DNA of 64,000 nucleotides from contig NZ_WXYN01000011.1 of NCBI RefSeq assembly GCF_016881065.1, positions 124,270 through 188,269 of the forward strand, written 5' to 3'. Position 1 is the first letter of the stretch, and every line of letters begins with the position of its first letter. This stretch comes from Planococcus soli (GTDB taxonomy: Bacteria > Bacillota > Bacilli > Bacillales_A > Planococcaceae). This document shows, one piece after another, positions 55,344-64,000 of the stretch. The notes beneath the pieces were generated by a model. The model did not search any database and had not been told where the DNA came from. It saw nothing but the letters and a program-made list of their open reading frames with translations. The position numbers and the translations under genes were made by a program.

Positions 55344-55372
55344 TTGCTCTCAGCATATACCTGTGCTATAAT
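55344..55372 (+). promoter_or_regulatory. Sigma-A promoter of yugI
   Basis: TTGCTC, 17-bp spacer, TATAAT, 55 bp before the yugI start. It gives yugI its own transcription start right after the sigma-like gene. Confidence 0.6.
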
Positions 55373-55427
55373 ATACAGATGCCAATAGGTGTACAGGACA
55401 ATTAGATATGACTAGGAGCGGGTAAAC

Positions 55428-55802
55428 ATGACAAAAACATACCAAACAGGCGATACGGTTTCAGGTAAAGTAACTGGAATCCAGCCATACGGTGCATTCG
55501 TAGCTTTAGACGACCAAACACAAGGGTTGGTCCACATTTCAGAAATCACTCACGGTTACGTAAAAGAAGTAAGTGAGTATTTGGCAGTAGGACAAGAAGT
55601 TGACGTGAAAGTATTGGAAGTTGATGAAAAATCTAAAAAAATCAGCTTGTCAATCCGCGCGCTTCAAGAGCAGCCACCAGCAGCTCAAAGAACTGAAAAG
55701 CCAAAACAATCTCTTCAATCACACGTTAACGAAAGTGATTCTGAAGGATTCAATTCGTTGAAAGACAAAATGCAAGAGTGGATCAAGCGCTCTGGGCAGT
55801 AA
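55428..55802 (+). CDS. yugI: S1 RNA-binding domain protein (YugI / general stress protein 13)
   Basis: A 124-residue protein with one S1 domain at residues 6-78: GDTVSGKVTGIQPYGAFVALDDQTQGLVHISEI and VKVLEVDEKSKKISLSIRAL. A flexible charged C-terminal tail follows. Homologues (YugI, CvfD) bind RNA/ribosomes and modulate stress responses. AGGAGCGGG stands before the ATG. It ends at a terminator shared with the convergent RocR-like gene. Confidence 0.9.
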   Translation: MTKTYQTGDTVSGKVTGIQPYGAFVALDDQTQGLVHISEITHGYVKEVSEYLAVGQEVDVKVLEVDEKSKKISLSIRALQEQPPAAQRTEKPKQSLQSHVNESDSEGFNSLKDKMQEWIKRSGQ

Positions 55803-55812
55803 GAAAACAAAA

Positions 55813-55852
55813 AAACGAAGCACGGACATTATGTCTGTGCTTCGTTTTTTTT
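55813..55852. terminator. Bidirectional terminator between yugI and the RocR-like gene
   Basis: AAAAACGAAGCACGGACA / TGTCTGTGCTTCGTTTTT (one G-T pair) followed by T; it overlaps the last codons of the minus-strand regulator. Confidence 0.9.
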
Positions 55853-57142
55853 GATTTTCCGCAGCCGGTACTGCAAATTTTGGCGGCTCATGCCAAGGGC
55901 AGCAGCGGCTTTCGTTACATTGCCGCCATGCAGGTCCATCGCCTTTTGCAAATAATACATTTCAGCCTCAAACAGATATTCCTCCAAAGGCAAAAGCTCT
56001 GTATTGGATTGAACGATAAAATCCTCGGGCTTGAGAGCCCCTTTTAATTCGCTTTTCATCTTAAAGTGATGAGGCAGCATATCGACAGTAACAATTTCCT
56101 GTGTCGTCAGCATGGAAGTAGTCTCATCGAGCAGCAATTCAAGTTCTTTTAAATTTCCCGGCCAGTCATAGGCATGCAGCAGATCCGTTACTTCTTTGTC
56201 CAAGCCGCGGACGACCGAACCGACTTTCATCCGATGGCGGGAAAAATAATCGTCTACAAACGGCAGAATGTCTTCTTTTCTAGAGCGCAGCGGCTCAACC
56301 TTGATGGTCATCGATGAAAAGAAGTAATACAGGTCCTTCAGTAATTTATTCGAAGCGATCAATTCAACCGGGTCATCGCCGACGCTGGCGATAAAATACG
56401 TATTGCCGCGTGATCCTTCCTCGGCCATTTCCAGCAATTGCTCCTGCAGAGAAAGCGGCAGCAGATCGATTCGTTCACAGTAAATCGTACCGTCGCCGAT
56501 TTTTTTTATATCTTCTCCCAGTTGATCTATGATAGAACCGTCCGTTCCGTGGCAGTAAAGGGTATACATTTGCCGGTCGGAAGAATGCGCCCAGTGGATC
56601 GCCTCAGCAATCAATTCCTTGCCCGTTCCCGATTCACCTACCAGCAGCACCGGCAATTTTGCAGTCGCCGCTTTTTCGGCTATAGCAATCACTTTCTTCA
56701 TGCTTTTGGAAACTGCGGTAATGGTCGAAAAGGTGATGGGCTCGTCGTATTTTCGAAGCGGCTGATAAATCACTTTTTCAAGGGTGGTGACGTCGCGTGA
56801 TAATTCGATGGCCCCCAGCAATGTTCCTTTATCACGGACAGGATACGTATCATTGATGGTGGTGATTTCCTGTCCTTTGCGGTTCCAATAAGTTTGTTTG
56901 ACATTAAAAACAGGTGTCCCGCTTTGTAGAACCTGCAGCAGGGTGCTCTCATGCTGGTCGAAACGGAACATCTCGAGCAGCGACCGATCTGCCAGCTCCT
57001 CAAAATCAAATCCTTCAATTTCCCTCATTTTTTTATTGTAAAGAATGGTTTTTCCTTTAAGGTCGATGGCATGAATCCCAATGGCGACATGCTCTCCAGC
57101 AAATTTATAGAACGGCGATAAATCAATTTTTTCCGGTTTCAA
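55829..57142 (-). CDS. RocR-like transcriptional activator lacking the GAFTGA segment
   Basis: A 437-residue PAS/AAA+/Fis-HTH regulator, the sigma-54 activator architecture. PAS: about 12-120. Walker A: GESGTGKE at 169-176. C-terminal HTH: GGNVTKAAAALGMSRQNLQYRLRKI. The AAA+ core is unusual: the region that should hold GAFTGA is shortened to a stretch beginning LYCHGTDGSIIDQLGED, and the Walker B segment reads GTIYCERID instead of GTLFLDEI. Sigma-54 contact is therefore unlikely. It is divergent from rocA, so it probably controls arginine/ornithine catabolism. A TTG at 57142, 8 bases from GGAG, is preferred to GTG-57151. Confidence 0.75.
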   Translation of the reverse strand: MKPEKIDLSPFYKFAGEHVAIGIHAIDLKGKTILYNKKMREIEGFDFEELADRSLLEMFRFDQHESTLLQVLQSGTPVFNVKQTYWNRKGQEITTINDTYPVRDKGTLLGAIELSRDVTTLEKVIYQPLRKYDEPITFSTITAVSKSMKKVIAIAEKAATAKLPVLLVGESGTGKELIAEAIHWAHSSDRQMYTLYCHGTDGSIIDQLGEDIKKIGDGTIYCERIDLLPLSLQEQLLEMAEEGSRGNTYFIASVGDDPVELIASNKLLKDLYYFFSSMTIKVEPLRSRKEDILPFVDDYFSRHRMKVGSVVRGLDKEVTDLLHAYDWPGNLKELELLLDETTSMLTTQEIVTVDMLPHHFKMKSELKGALKPEDFIVQSNTELLPLEEYLFEAEMYYLQKAMDLHGGNVTKAAAALGMSRQNLQYRLRKIKKNEAQT

Positions 57143-57192
57143 GCTGTTCACTCCAAAATTATTTTGACTTTTTAAATAAAAACACTTGAATT

Positions 57193-57255
57193 ATGCAACA
57201 ATCTTTTGCATTATTATATATGGAAGCAGTTATAAAGTGCAAATTTTTTTTGCGC
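57193..57255. promoter_or_regulatory. Tandem inverted repeats between the RocR-like gene and rocA
   Basis: Two sites of the same form: ATGCAA-N7-TTGCAT (57193-57211) and GTGCAA-N7-TTGCGC (57237-57255), centres 44 bp apart (about four helical turns). They share the core TGCAA-N7-TTGC. They are probably the upstream binding sites of the RocR-like activator. I see no sigma-54 GG-N10-GC pattern in this gap. Confidence 0.5.
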
Positions 57256-57281
57256 TTACTTAAAACTCAAGGAGGATTTAC

Positions 57282-58826
57282 ATGATTCCCTACAAACATG
57301 AACCATTCACAGATTTCTCGATTGACAAAAACCGCACAGACTTTCTGGAGGGCTTGAAAACAGTTGAAGCATACCTGGGTCAGGACTATCCATTAATTAT
57401 TGGTGGCGAACGCATTACCACTGAAGATAAAATTGTTTCGTTTAACCCTTCAAATAAAGAAGAACTAATTGGCCGCGTGTCAAAATCAACAAAAGAGTTG
57501 GCTGAGCAGGCAATGCAATCAGCTGATGAAGCTTTTAAAACATGGAAAAAAGTGAAACCTGAAATTCGCGCTGATGTTTTGATGAGAGCAGCTGCGATTG
57601 TCCGTCGCCGTAAGCACGAATTCTCGGCACTTTTGACAAAAGAAGCAGGCAAGCCATGGAACGAGGCAGATGCTGATACAGCAGAAGCAATCGATTTCAT
57701 GGAATATTACGCTCGCCAAATGCTGCGCCTGAAAGATGGCATGCCAGTGGAAAGCCGTCCAGGCGAAGACAATCGCTACGACTACATTCCATTGGGTGTA
57801 GGCGTCGTCATTTCACCTTGGAACTTCGCATTTGCGATTATGGCTGGAACAACAGTTGCTGCGATGGTTGCAGGAAACACGGTTCTATTGAAGCCAGCTT
57901 CAACAACTCCGGTTGTCGCTTACAAGTTCATTGAAGTTCTTGAAGAAGCGGGCATGCCACCAGGCGTTGTCAACTACATTCCAGGACCAGGCTCTGAAGT
58001 TGGGGATTACTTGGTAGATCACGCGAACACACGCTTTATCTCATTTACTGGTTCAAAAGAAGTCGGCCTGCGCATTGCAGAACGTTCTTCAAAAGTGAAC
58101 GAAGGTCAAGTTTGGATGAAACGCTTGATTGCTGAAATGGGCGGCAAAAACACAATGGTTGTGGACAAGGAAGCGGATCTTGAGCTTGCTGCACAATCGA
58201 TTGTAAAATCAGCATTCGGTTTTAGCGGACAGAAATGTTCAGCTGGATCACGTGCGGTCATCGTTGAAGATGTCTACGATACTGTAGTGGAACGCGTAAT
58301 TGAATTGACGAAAGAATTGACGATCGGCGATCCGGTTGATCAGTCAAACTACATGGGACCGGTTATTGACGGCAACTCATACAAGAAAATCATGAGCTAT
58401 ATCGAAATCGGCAAAGAAGAAGGCCGTTTGGTTGCTGGCGGAGACGGGGACGATTCGAAAGGTTATTTTGTTAACCCAACCGTTTTCGCTGACCTTGATC
58501 CAAATGCACGCGTTATGCAGGAAGAAATCTTTGGACCTGTTGTCGGAATCACCAAAGCGAAAGATTTTGACCATGCAATCGAAATCGCTAACAACACGGA
58601 GTACGGCTTGACTGGCGGAGTTATCACAAACAACCGTGCGAACCTGGAAAAAGCCCGTGAAGATTTCCACGTAGGAAACCTTTACTTCAACCGCGGCTGT
58701 ACCGGTGCGATTGTTGGATATCAGTCATTTGGCGGATTCAACATGTCCGGAACAGATTCAAAAGCAGGCGGACCGGATTATATCGGTCTTCACATGCAAG
58801 CAAAAACCACTTCTGAAATGTATTAA
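57282..58826 (+). CDS. rocA: 1-pyrroline-5-carboxylate dehydrogenase
   Basis: Oxidises glutamate-semialdehyde/P5C to glutamate with NAD. The 514-residue aldehyde dehydrogenase fold shows PWNFAFAIM near 180, FTGSKEVG near 250, the catalytic Glu in AEMGGKN near 286 and the catalytic Cys in [10 protein letters not shown] near 320. The N-terminus (YKHEPFTDF) matches RocA-type P5CDH. GGAGG precedes the ATG. It starts the rocA-rocD-gdh set, each with its own short leader. Confidence 0.92.
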   Translation: MIPYKHEPFTDFSIDKNRTDFLEGLKTVEAYLGQDYPLIIGGERITTEDKIVSFNPSNKEELIGRVSKSTKELAEQAMQSADEAFKTWKKVKPEIRADVLMRAAAIVRRRKHEFSALLTKEAGKPWNEADADTAEAIDFMEYYARQMLRLKDGMPVESRPGEDNRYDYIPLGVGVVISPWNFAFAIMAGTTVAAMVAGNTVLLKPASTTPVVAYKFIEVLEEAGMPPGVVNYIPGPGSEVGDYLVDHANTRFISFTGSKEVGLRIAERSSKVNEGQVWMKRLIAEMGGKNTMVVDKEADLELAAQSIVKSAFGFSGQKCSAGSRAVIVEDVYDTVVERVIELTKELTIGDPVDQSNYMGPVIDGNSYKKIMSYIEIGKEEGRLVAGGDGDDSKGYFVNPTVFADLDPNARVMQEEIFGPVVGITKAKDFDHAIEIANNTEYGLTGGVITNNRANLEKAREDFHVGNLYFNRGCTGAIVGYQSFGGFNMSGTDSKAGGPDYIGLHMQAKTTSEMY

Positions 58827-58857
58827 TCAATCATAAAATGGTATAATCATTCACTAA

Positions 58858-58884
58858 AGGGCAGACAGAGGTCTGCCTTTTTTT
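58858..58884 (+). terminator. Terminator between rocA and rocD
   Basis: GGCAGAC / GTCTGCC stem with an AGAG loop followed by seven T. It ends 20 bp before the rocD start, so rocD may be transcribed by readthrough or by its own promoter (TATAAT at 58842-58847 just before). Confidence 0.75.
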
Positions 58885-58903
58885 AAAAAAAGGAGGAATT
58901 TAC

Positions 58904-60097
58904 ATGACACAAACACAAACTATCATTGAACAAACAGAAAAATACGGGGCAAATAACTATCACCCACTGCCAATCGTGATTACAGAAGCAGAAGGTGTTT
59001 GGGTAAAAGATCCGGAAGGCAATAAATTCATGGACATGTTGTCAGCGTACTCAGCTGTTAACCAGGGACATCGCCATCCGAAAATCATTCAGGCATTAAA
59101 AGACCAGGCAGATCGTGTTACTTTGACTTCACGTGCGTTCCATAATGATAAATTGGCTCCTTGGTACCAAATGATCTGCGATATTTCCGGCAAGGAAATG
59201 GCATTGCCGATGAACACAGGCGCCGAAGCTGTAGAGACGGCCATCAAAGCAGCTCGCCGCTGGGCTTACGACGTTAAGGGTGTTGCTGAAAACCAGGCAG
59301 AAATCATTGCGTGCGACGGAAACTTCCATGGCCGTACAATGACTGCTGTTTCTTTGTCATCAGATCCTGAATACCGCAAAGGCTTCGGGCCGATGCTTCC
59401 AGGCATCAACTTGGTTCCTTTCGGTGATTTGGAAGCATTGAAAAATGCTATTACGCCAAATACAGCTGCATTCTTAATCGAACCGATCCAAGGTGAAGCA
59501 GGAATCATTATGCCTCCGCAAGGTTTCCTTAAAGCTGCGGGAGAGCTTTGCCGCGAAAACAATGTTCTTTTCATTGCCGATGAAATTCAATGCGGCCTAG
59601 CACGTACTGGTAAAATGTTCGCCTGCGAATGGGAAGATGTCAATCCGGATATGTACATCTTGGGCAAAGCACTTGGCGGCGGTGTATTCCCGATTTCATG
59701 CGTAGTAGCCGACAAATCCGTACTAGGCGTATTCAACCCAGGCTCGCACGGTTCAACGTTCGGCGGAAACCCGCTTGCCTGTGCAGTATCAGTTGCTTCT
59801 ATGGAAGTCTTGGTTGATGAGAAGCTTTCAGAGCGTTCTCAGGAGCTTGGTGAATACTTCATGGGGAAATTGCGTGAAATCGATCATCCATCTGTCAAAG
59901 AAGTCAGAGGCCGCGGTTTGTTCATCGGCATGGAATTGACAGAAGCGGCAAGACCATACTGCGAACAATTAAAAGAGTTGGGTCTTCTGTGCAAAGAAAC
60001 GCATGACACGGTCATCCGTTTTGCTCCTCCATTAATCATTTCGAAAGAAGAGTTGGATTGGGCAATTGAACGCATTCAGAAAGTATTCTCTAAATAA
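58904..60097 (+). CDS. rocD: Ornithine--oxo-acid aminotransferase
   Basis: A class III PLP aminotransferase converting ornithine to glutamate-semialdehyde, substrate of RocA. Signature features: [47 protein letters not shown] and the PLP-Lys in LGKALGGG near 255; [13 protein letters not shown] follows. 397 residues is normal. GGAGG precedes the ATG. It follows rocA and its terminator. Confidence 0.93.
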   Translation: MTQTQTIIEQTEKYGANNYHPLPIVITEAEGVWVKDPEGNKFMDMLSAYSAVNQGHRHPKIIQALKDQADRVTLTSRAFHNDKLAPWYQMICDISGKEMALPMNTGAEAVETAIKAARRWAYDVKGVAENQAEIIACDGNFHGRTMTAVSLSSDPEYRKGFGPMLPGINLVPFGDLEALKNAITPNTAAFLIEPIQGEAGIIMPPQGFLKAAGELCRENNVLFIADEIQCGLARTGKMFACEWEDVNPDMYILGKALGGGVFPISCVVADKSVLGVFNPGSHGSTFGGNPLACAVSVASMEVLVDEKLSERSQELGEYFMGKLREIDHPSVKEVRGRGLFIGMELTEAARPYCEQLKELGLLCKETHDTVIRFAPPLIISKEELDWAIERIQKVFSK

Positions 60098-60178
60098 CAT
60101 TCTCGTGGCACATAAATCTTGACATGTGTTACACTAGATGCTGAGTAATTACTAAATAAAAAGAGGCGAACTAATACA

Positions 60179-61423
60179 ATGGCTGAAAACTTGAACTTGT
60201 TGACGTCTACGCAGAATGTTATTAAAACTGCATTGGATAAGCTTGGATACGAAGATGCGATGTACGAACTTCTAAAAGAACCGATGCGGATTTTGGAAGT
60301 GCGCATTCCAGTGCGGATGGATGATGGCAAAACAAAAGTCTTTACGGGTTACCGTGCTCAACACAGTGATGCGGTGGGACCGACCAAAGGTGGAGTCCGT
60401 TTTCATCCGGACGTAAATCGTGACGAAGTCATTGCTTTGTCAATGTGGATGACATTAAAATGTGGAATTGTAGAATTGCCATACGGCGGAGCCAAGGGTG
60501 GCATTATCTGCGATCCGCGTGAAATGTCCATGCACGAAATCGAGAAATTGAGCCGTGGTTATGTTCGTGCAATCAGCCAGATTGTCGGACCGAACAAAGA
60601 CATCCCGGCACCGGATGTCTTTACGAACTCACAAATTATGGCATGGATGTACGATGAATACAGCAAGATTGATGAATTCAACTCTCCTGGCTTTATTACG
60701 GGCAAACCGATTGTTCTTGGCGGTTCCCAGGGCCGAGACAAAGCAACGGCTCAAGGCGTCACCATCTGTATTAATGAAGCTGCCAAAAAACGCGGCCTGG
60801 ATATGCAGGGTGCACGCGTTGTTATCCAAGGTTTCGGCAACGCCGGAAGCTTCCTTGCGAAGTTCCTGCATGACGCTGGAGCAAAAGTAGTCGGGATTTC
60901 AGATGCCTACGGGGCTCTTCATGACCCAGACGGCTTGGACATCGATTATTTATTGGACCGCCGCGACAGCTTTGGAACAGTCACGACCCTTTTCGATAAC
61001 ACGATTACCAACAAAGAGCTGTTTGAACTGGATTGTGATATTCTTGTACCAGCAGCTATCGCGAATCAGATTACAGAAGAAAATGCCAACGACATCAAAG
61101 CTTCTATCGTTGTCGAAGCGGCAAACGGCCCAACGACCGCTGAAGCTACTAAGATGCTGACAGACCGTGGAATCCTTTTGGTTCCTGACGTCTTGGCAAG
61201 TTCTGGTGGAGTTACAGTTTCCTACTTTGAATGGGTGCAAAATAACCAAGGTTATTACTGGACGCAGGAAGAAGTGGACGAAAAACTCAACAAAAAACTT
61301 GTAGACGCATTTGAAAATGTCTACAACGTTGCCATTACACGCAATATCGACATGCGCCTGGCAGCTTATATGGTCGGCGCCCGCAGAACTGCTGAAGCTT
61401 CACGCTTCCGTGGATGGGTTTAA
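60179..61423 (+). CDS. rocG: NAD-specific glutamate dehydrogenase
   Basis: Deaminates glutamate to 2-oxoglutarate, finishing the pathway from arginine/ornithine. The glutamate-binding GPTKGGVRFHPDV near 74, catalytic-region GGAKGGI near 106 and PAPDVFT near 143 are present; the Rossmann motif is VIQGFGNAGSFLAKFL near 222. The 414-residue length is of the catabolic RocG/GudB type. The sequence alone does not separate RocG from GudB; the symbol rests on context. The leader carries a perfect -35 box TTGACA (60119) but no good -10. Confidence 0.88.
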   Translation: MAENLNLLTSTQNVIKTALDKLGYEDAMYELLKEPMRILEVRIPVRMDDGKTKVFTGYRAQHSDAVGPTKGGVRFHPDVNRDEVIALSMWMTLKCGIVELPYGGAKGGIICDPREMSMHEIEKLSRGYVRAISQIVGPNKDIPAPDVFTNSQIMAWMYDEYSKIDEFNSPGFITGKPIVLGGSQGRDKATAQGVTICINEAAKKRGLDMQGARVVIQGFGNAGSFLAKFLHDAGAKVVGISDAYGALHDPDGLDIDYLLDRRDSFGTVTTLFDNTITNKELFELDCDILVPAAIANQITEENANDIKASIVVEAANGPTTAEATKMLTDRGILLVPDVLASSGGVTVSYFEWVQNNQGYYWTQEEVDEKLNKKLVDAFENVYNVAITRNIDMRLAAYMVGARRTAEASRFRGWV

Positions 61424-61427
61424 GACT

Positions 61428-61465
61428 AAAAAAACCGCCTGGATTCCAATCCAGGCGGTTTTTCT
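61428..61465 (+). terminator. Terminator after rocG
   Basis: AACCGCCTGGATT / AATCCAGGCGGTT long stem, flanked by A and T tracts. Confidence 0.9.
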
Positions 61466-61532
61466 GTCTCAATCTTTTGCTTTTTAATTTGGGAAACTCC
61501 ATAATATAACCTGAATAGAGGAGGATGATTGG

Positions 61533-62696
61533 ATGAATGCATTTTCATTTTACAACCCGGTAAAACTTATTTTTGGAAAAGGCCAGCTTCAGGCGGCCAA
61601 GAAAGAATTGCCGAAATTCGGCAAGAAAGTATTGCTAGTATACGGTGGCGGCAGCATCAAGAAGAATGGCCTGTATGACGAAGTCATTCAAATGCTGTCA
61701 GAAGCTGATCTGGAAGTTTTCGAACTGTCCGGAGTGGAGCCGAATCCACGGATCTCGACTGCTAGAAAAGGCATCGATATCTGCAAAAAAGAAGGCATTG
61801 AGATGATTTTGGCAGTAGGGGGCGGCTCGGTCATTGACTGCACCAAGCTTATCGCATGCGGCGCAAAATATGACGGAGACGCTTGGGATTTCGTTTCCCG
61901 CAAAGCACAGCCAGAAGAAGCGTTGCCTTTTGGAACAGTTCTTACAATCGCTGCAACCGGTTCCGAAATGAATGCAGGTTCTGTTATTACGAATGAGGAA
62001 ACACAGGAAAAGTATGGATGGGGAAGCCCGTTGTCATTCCCGCAATTCTCAATCCTGGATCCGACGTATACATTATCGGTACCGGAAAATCATACGGTCT
62101 ACGGAATTGTAGACATGATGTCCCATATTTTTGAACAATACTTCAACGATGCCACTAATACGCCAGTCCAGGACCGGATGTGCGAAGGTGTCCTGAAAGC
62201 AGTTATCGAAACTGCACCGAAATTGATGGAAGACCGTCAAAACTATGAACACCGTGAAACGATTTTGTTTGCCGGAACGATGGCTTTGAACAAATTCCTT
62301 GAAATGGGCTACAGAGGCGATTGGGGATCGCACAATATCGAGCACGCCGTGTCGGCTGTATATGACATTCCCCATGCAGGCGGATTGGCGATTCTCTTCC
62401 CGCAATGGATGCGCCACAATGTGAAACTCAATCCGGCGCGTTTTGCGCAAATGGCGGTTCGTGTCTTTGATGTGGACCCGACAGGCAAGTCAGAATCCGA
62501 TATCGCGCACGAAGGAATCGATCGTCTGTCTGCGTTCTGGACTTCACTCGGAGCACCGACGCGTTTGGACTATTACGACATTGATGATTCAAAAATTGAT
62601 TTGATGGTTGAAAAAGCTATGGTCTATGGCGAATTTGGCAACTTTGCAAAATTAAAAGGCGAAGACGTCAAAGAAATTCTTCAAGCTTCTCTATAA
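61533..62696 (+). CDS. yugJ: Iron-containing alcohol dehydrogenase (butanol dehydrogenase-like)
   Basis: A 387-residue group III alcohol dehydrogenase using NAD(P)[12 protein letters not shown] binds nucleotide, [13 protein letters not shown] is near 96, [13 protein letters not shown] near 146, and the iron ligands lie in [19 protein letters not shown] and [11 protein letters not shown]. It is of the YugJ/BdhA type which reduces medium-chain aldehydes. AGAGGAGG stands before the ATG. Single-gene unit with a terminator. Physiological substrate unknown. Confidence 0.88.
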   Translation: MNAFSFYNPVKLIFGKGQLQAAKKELPKFGKKVLLVYGGGSIKKNGLYDEVIQMLSEADLEVFELSGVEPNPRISTARKGIDICKKEGIEMILAVGGGSVIDCTKLIACGAKYDGDAWDFVSRKAQPEEALPFGTVLTIAATGSEMNAGSVITNEETQEKYGWGSPLSFPQFSILDPTYTLSVPENHTVYGIVDMMSHIFEQYFNDATNTPVQDRMCEGVLKAVIETAPKLMEDRQNYEHRETILFAGTMALNKFLEMGYRGDWGSHNIEHAVSAVYDIPHAGGLAILFPQWMRHNVKLNPARFAQMAVRVFDVDPTGKSESDIAHEGIDRLSAFWTSLGAPTRLDYYDIDDSKIDLMVEKAMVYGEFGNFAKLKGEDVKEILQASL

Positions 62697-62730
62697 GAAA
62701 AGGCTCAGCGCTAAGCGCTGAGCCTTTTTT
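62697..62730. terminator. Terminator between yugJ and the CDF gene
   Basis: AAAAGGCTCAGCGC / GCGCTGAGCCTTTT hairpin with T tracts on both sides; serves both converging genes. Confidence 0.92.
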
Positions 62731-62736
62731 CTTTGT

Positions 62737-63724
62737 TTATTTGTTTTCTAGTGATGCTGGGCGGCTGCTCAAGTGCGTCCAATGGGTTTCGCCATCGTCT
62801 GCATCGAGAGAAACAATTACGTCATCTACACTCGGCTGGCTGAGGATAATTTCTGCCAAGCGTTCCTGCAAAGCATCTAGCCTGTGTGACATTTAAATTT
62901 GGATCAACTTCTATTTTAGTTTCAACATGAAGGAATTCGCCTTCTTTAACGACTTCCAATTCTTTTATGTCGCGGACGTCAGGGTGATCGCTCAAAATGT
63001 GTGCGATGTGATTAACCATTTGTTCATCTGTTTCACCAATGGCTCCACGGGCATTATCCAGAAAGATTTTCCCGACGACATATAGCATCATGAAGCCGAT
63101 AGCGATTGAAGCGGCACCTTCAACTTGCAGGAAGCCGGTATAGTGCGCGATCAATACGGCGATCAAGGCTAAGACACCACCAGCAGTGGCAACTAAGTCT
63201 TCCAAAAAAACCAACTTCGTTGCTGGCTTGGCTCGGTTTAAAAGAGTGAAACTGGTGGTCAAAGGAGCCATTGCTCCACCTTTGACGCCGGCTTCATGAA
63301 GGATTTCCTTACCGGCTTTGTAAAGAACGAAGAACTCAAGAATAATTGCAATTGATAATACCACAACACTGATGATAAATCCTTCTGCTTCTACAGGGTG
63401 AGTCAATTGATGCCAACCTTCGATAATGGTTTCATATGCCATGATACCAACAATCAATACTGCTCCTAGTAGAACAATGTTCAAAAGGCGCCCAAACCCA
63501 TTGGGGAATCTTTTGGTAGGTGCTTTCTTTGAAAGGGCTGAACCGATAAAGACGAAATACTGGTTGGCTGCATCACCGATTGAGTGCATCGTCTCAGCAA
63601 ACATCGCAACATTTCCTGTAAAGGTAAATGCGACTCCTTTCATAATTGCGATAAATGTATTAATTACTGCTGCCATCAAAGACGGCTTGTTGCCATTTTT
63701 CAATAACCCAAAAAATTCCTTCAT
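62737..63724 (-). pseudogene. Cation diffusion facilitator transporter with a late frameshift
   Basis: A CDF (zinc/iron efflux) protein with about six helices. AETMHSIGDAANQYFVFIG carries the HxxxD metal site, and a C-terminal cytoplasmic domain starts near residue 210 (DHPDVRDIKELEVVKEGEFLHVETKIEVDPNLNV). The frame then breaks at about plus 62878: the direct reading gives 21 unrelated residues and stops at 62822. Removing one A gives VTQADALQERLAEIIL and continues through SVDDVIVSLDADDG to a stop at 62737, which fits the family. Single-base insertion or sequencing error. GAGGAGG precedes the ATG at 63724. Confidence 0.75.
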
Positions 63725-63740
63725 AAAACTTCCTCCTCGA

Positions 63741-64000
63741 TTAAATCAATTCAATTTCAACTTGCAAAACTTTTTTCATATCGGATATTTCTTGGTACAG
63801 ATCGACAGTATCTTTTTCGTGAGAAAAGGACATGCGTATCGATAGTACATGGAAGGCAGTAGAACTTTCCTTGTTCGAGTGCGTTATAGCGATACTTTCG
63901 ATAAGTGAGCCACCATTTTTTAACTCATTCAACACCTCCCGAATAGCCGTTCGATCAGCAACGATCACTTTTAGATTTGCTTCCACCATCTTCAGGCGCT
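63741..64000 (-). CDS. C-terminal part of an ACT-like domain protein, possibly MgtC/SapB family (partial)
   Basis: The frame is open to the window edge and ends at 63741. An ATG at 63989 is present but without a ribosome binding site, so the gene probably starts beyond the window. The visible 86 residues have a beta-alpha-beta ACT-like layout: LKVIVADRTAIREVLNELKNGGSLIESIAI, then HVLSIRMSF and KVLQVEIELI. The C-terminal domain of MgtC/SapB-type proteins looks like this, but it is a tentative match. It lies just upstream of, and in the same direction as, the CDF gene (16 bp). Confidence 0.45.
   Translation of the reverse strand, partial: RLKMVEANLKVIVADRTAIREVLNELKNGGSLIESIAITHSNKESSTAFHVLSIRMSFSHEKDTVDLYQEISDMKKVLQVEIELI

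Noticed and set aside
57161-57235. A precise sigma-A or sigma-54 promoter for rocA
   Set aside because: Several weak -35/-10 combinations exist (TTGACT with TGAATT; TTGCAT with TATAAA at 19 bp) but none is clear, and no GG-N10-GC is present; left undefined.

Overview
The window looks like a chromosomal backbone segment of a low-to-mid GC Firmicute, most likely Planococcaceae (Planococcus or a close relative). Evidence: strong AGGAGG-type ribosome binding sites, frequent GTG and TTG starts, Bacillus-type S-box and L-box riboswitches, the Firmicutes SUF set with SufU, and gene blocks in the same order as the Bacillus subtilis yus, yur, yun, yut, yum/yui, mrp and yug regions. Many sodium- or osmolyte-linked carriers (BCCT, NhaC type, two NSS, Mrp) suit a salt-adapted life. 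I see no rRNA, tRNA, CRISPR array, prophage or insertion sequence.

Layout. 1-5.3 kb: the tail of a surface-foldase-like gene, a membrane protein, a betaine/carnitine/choline carrier, a 5'-3' exonuclease, a C39-like protease, a STAS protein and a thioredoxin. 5.4-13.0 kb: fadN-fadA-fadE behind a FadR operator, then yusI, gcvH, yusF and yusE. 13.0-15.8 kb: S-box-controlled methionine importer metN-metP-metQ. 16-18.3 kb: a dicarboxylate/amino-acid symporter, a lipoprotein and a small gene. 18.5-23.7 kb: sufCDSUB. 24.1-27.8 kb: a truncated AlkD-like gene and yunF-yunE-yunD. 27.8-31.6 kb: a lysine riboswitch with an NhaC-family transporter, then an NSS carrier with its 43-residue MetS-type subunit. 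31.7-40.8 kb: lipA and the yut/yuz/yum/yui cluster (iron-sulfur carriers NfuA and YutM, two NDH-2-like enzymes, a broken NUDIX gene, zinc-ribbon YuiA). 40.9-48.2 kb: leucyl aminopeptidase and the seven-gene Mrp antiporter operon. 48.4-55.8 kb: an MFS exporter, a lipoprotein cyclophilin, yugE, an XRE regulator, a second NSS carrier, a large sigma-like membrane protein and yugI. 55.8-61.4 kb: a RocR-like activator divergent from rocA, rocD and a glutamate dehydrogenase gene, which together convert arginine/ornithine/proline carbon to 2-oxoglutarate. 61.5-64 kb: a butanol-type dehydrogenase, a frameshifted CDF transporter and the end of an ACT-like protein.

The most unusual object is the 868-residue protein at 52735-55341. 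It joins an ECF-sigma-like cytoplasmic part to one transmembrane helix and a 630-residue extracytoplasmic part, and is preceded by a textbook ECF promoter (TGAAAC-N16-CGTATA) that overlaps a sigma-A promoter. The RocR-like activator is also odd, because the GAFTGA segment needed for sigma-54 contact is missing. Two genes are frameshifted (NUDIX, CDF) and one is truncated (AlkD-like). A 40-bp intergenic repeat occurs twice with 38/40 identity.
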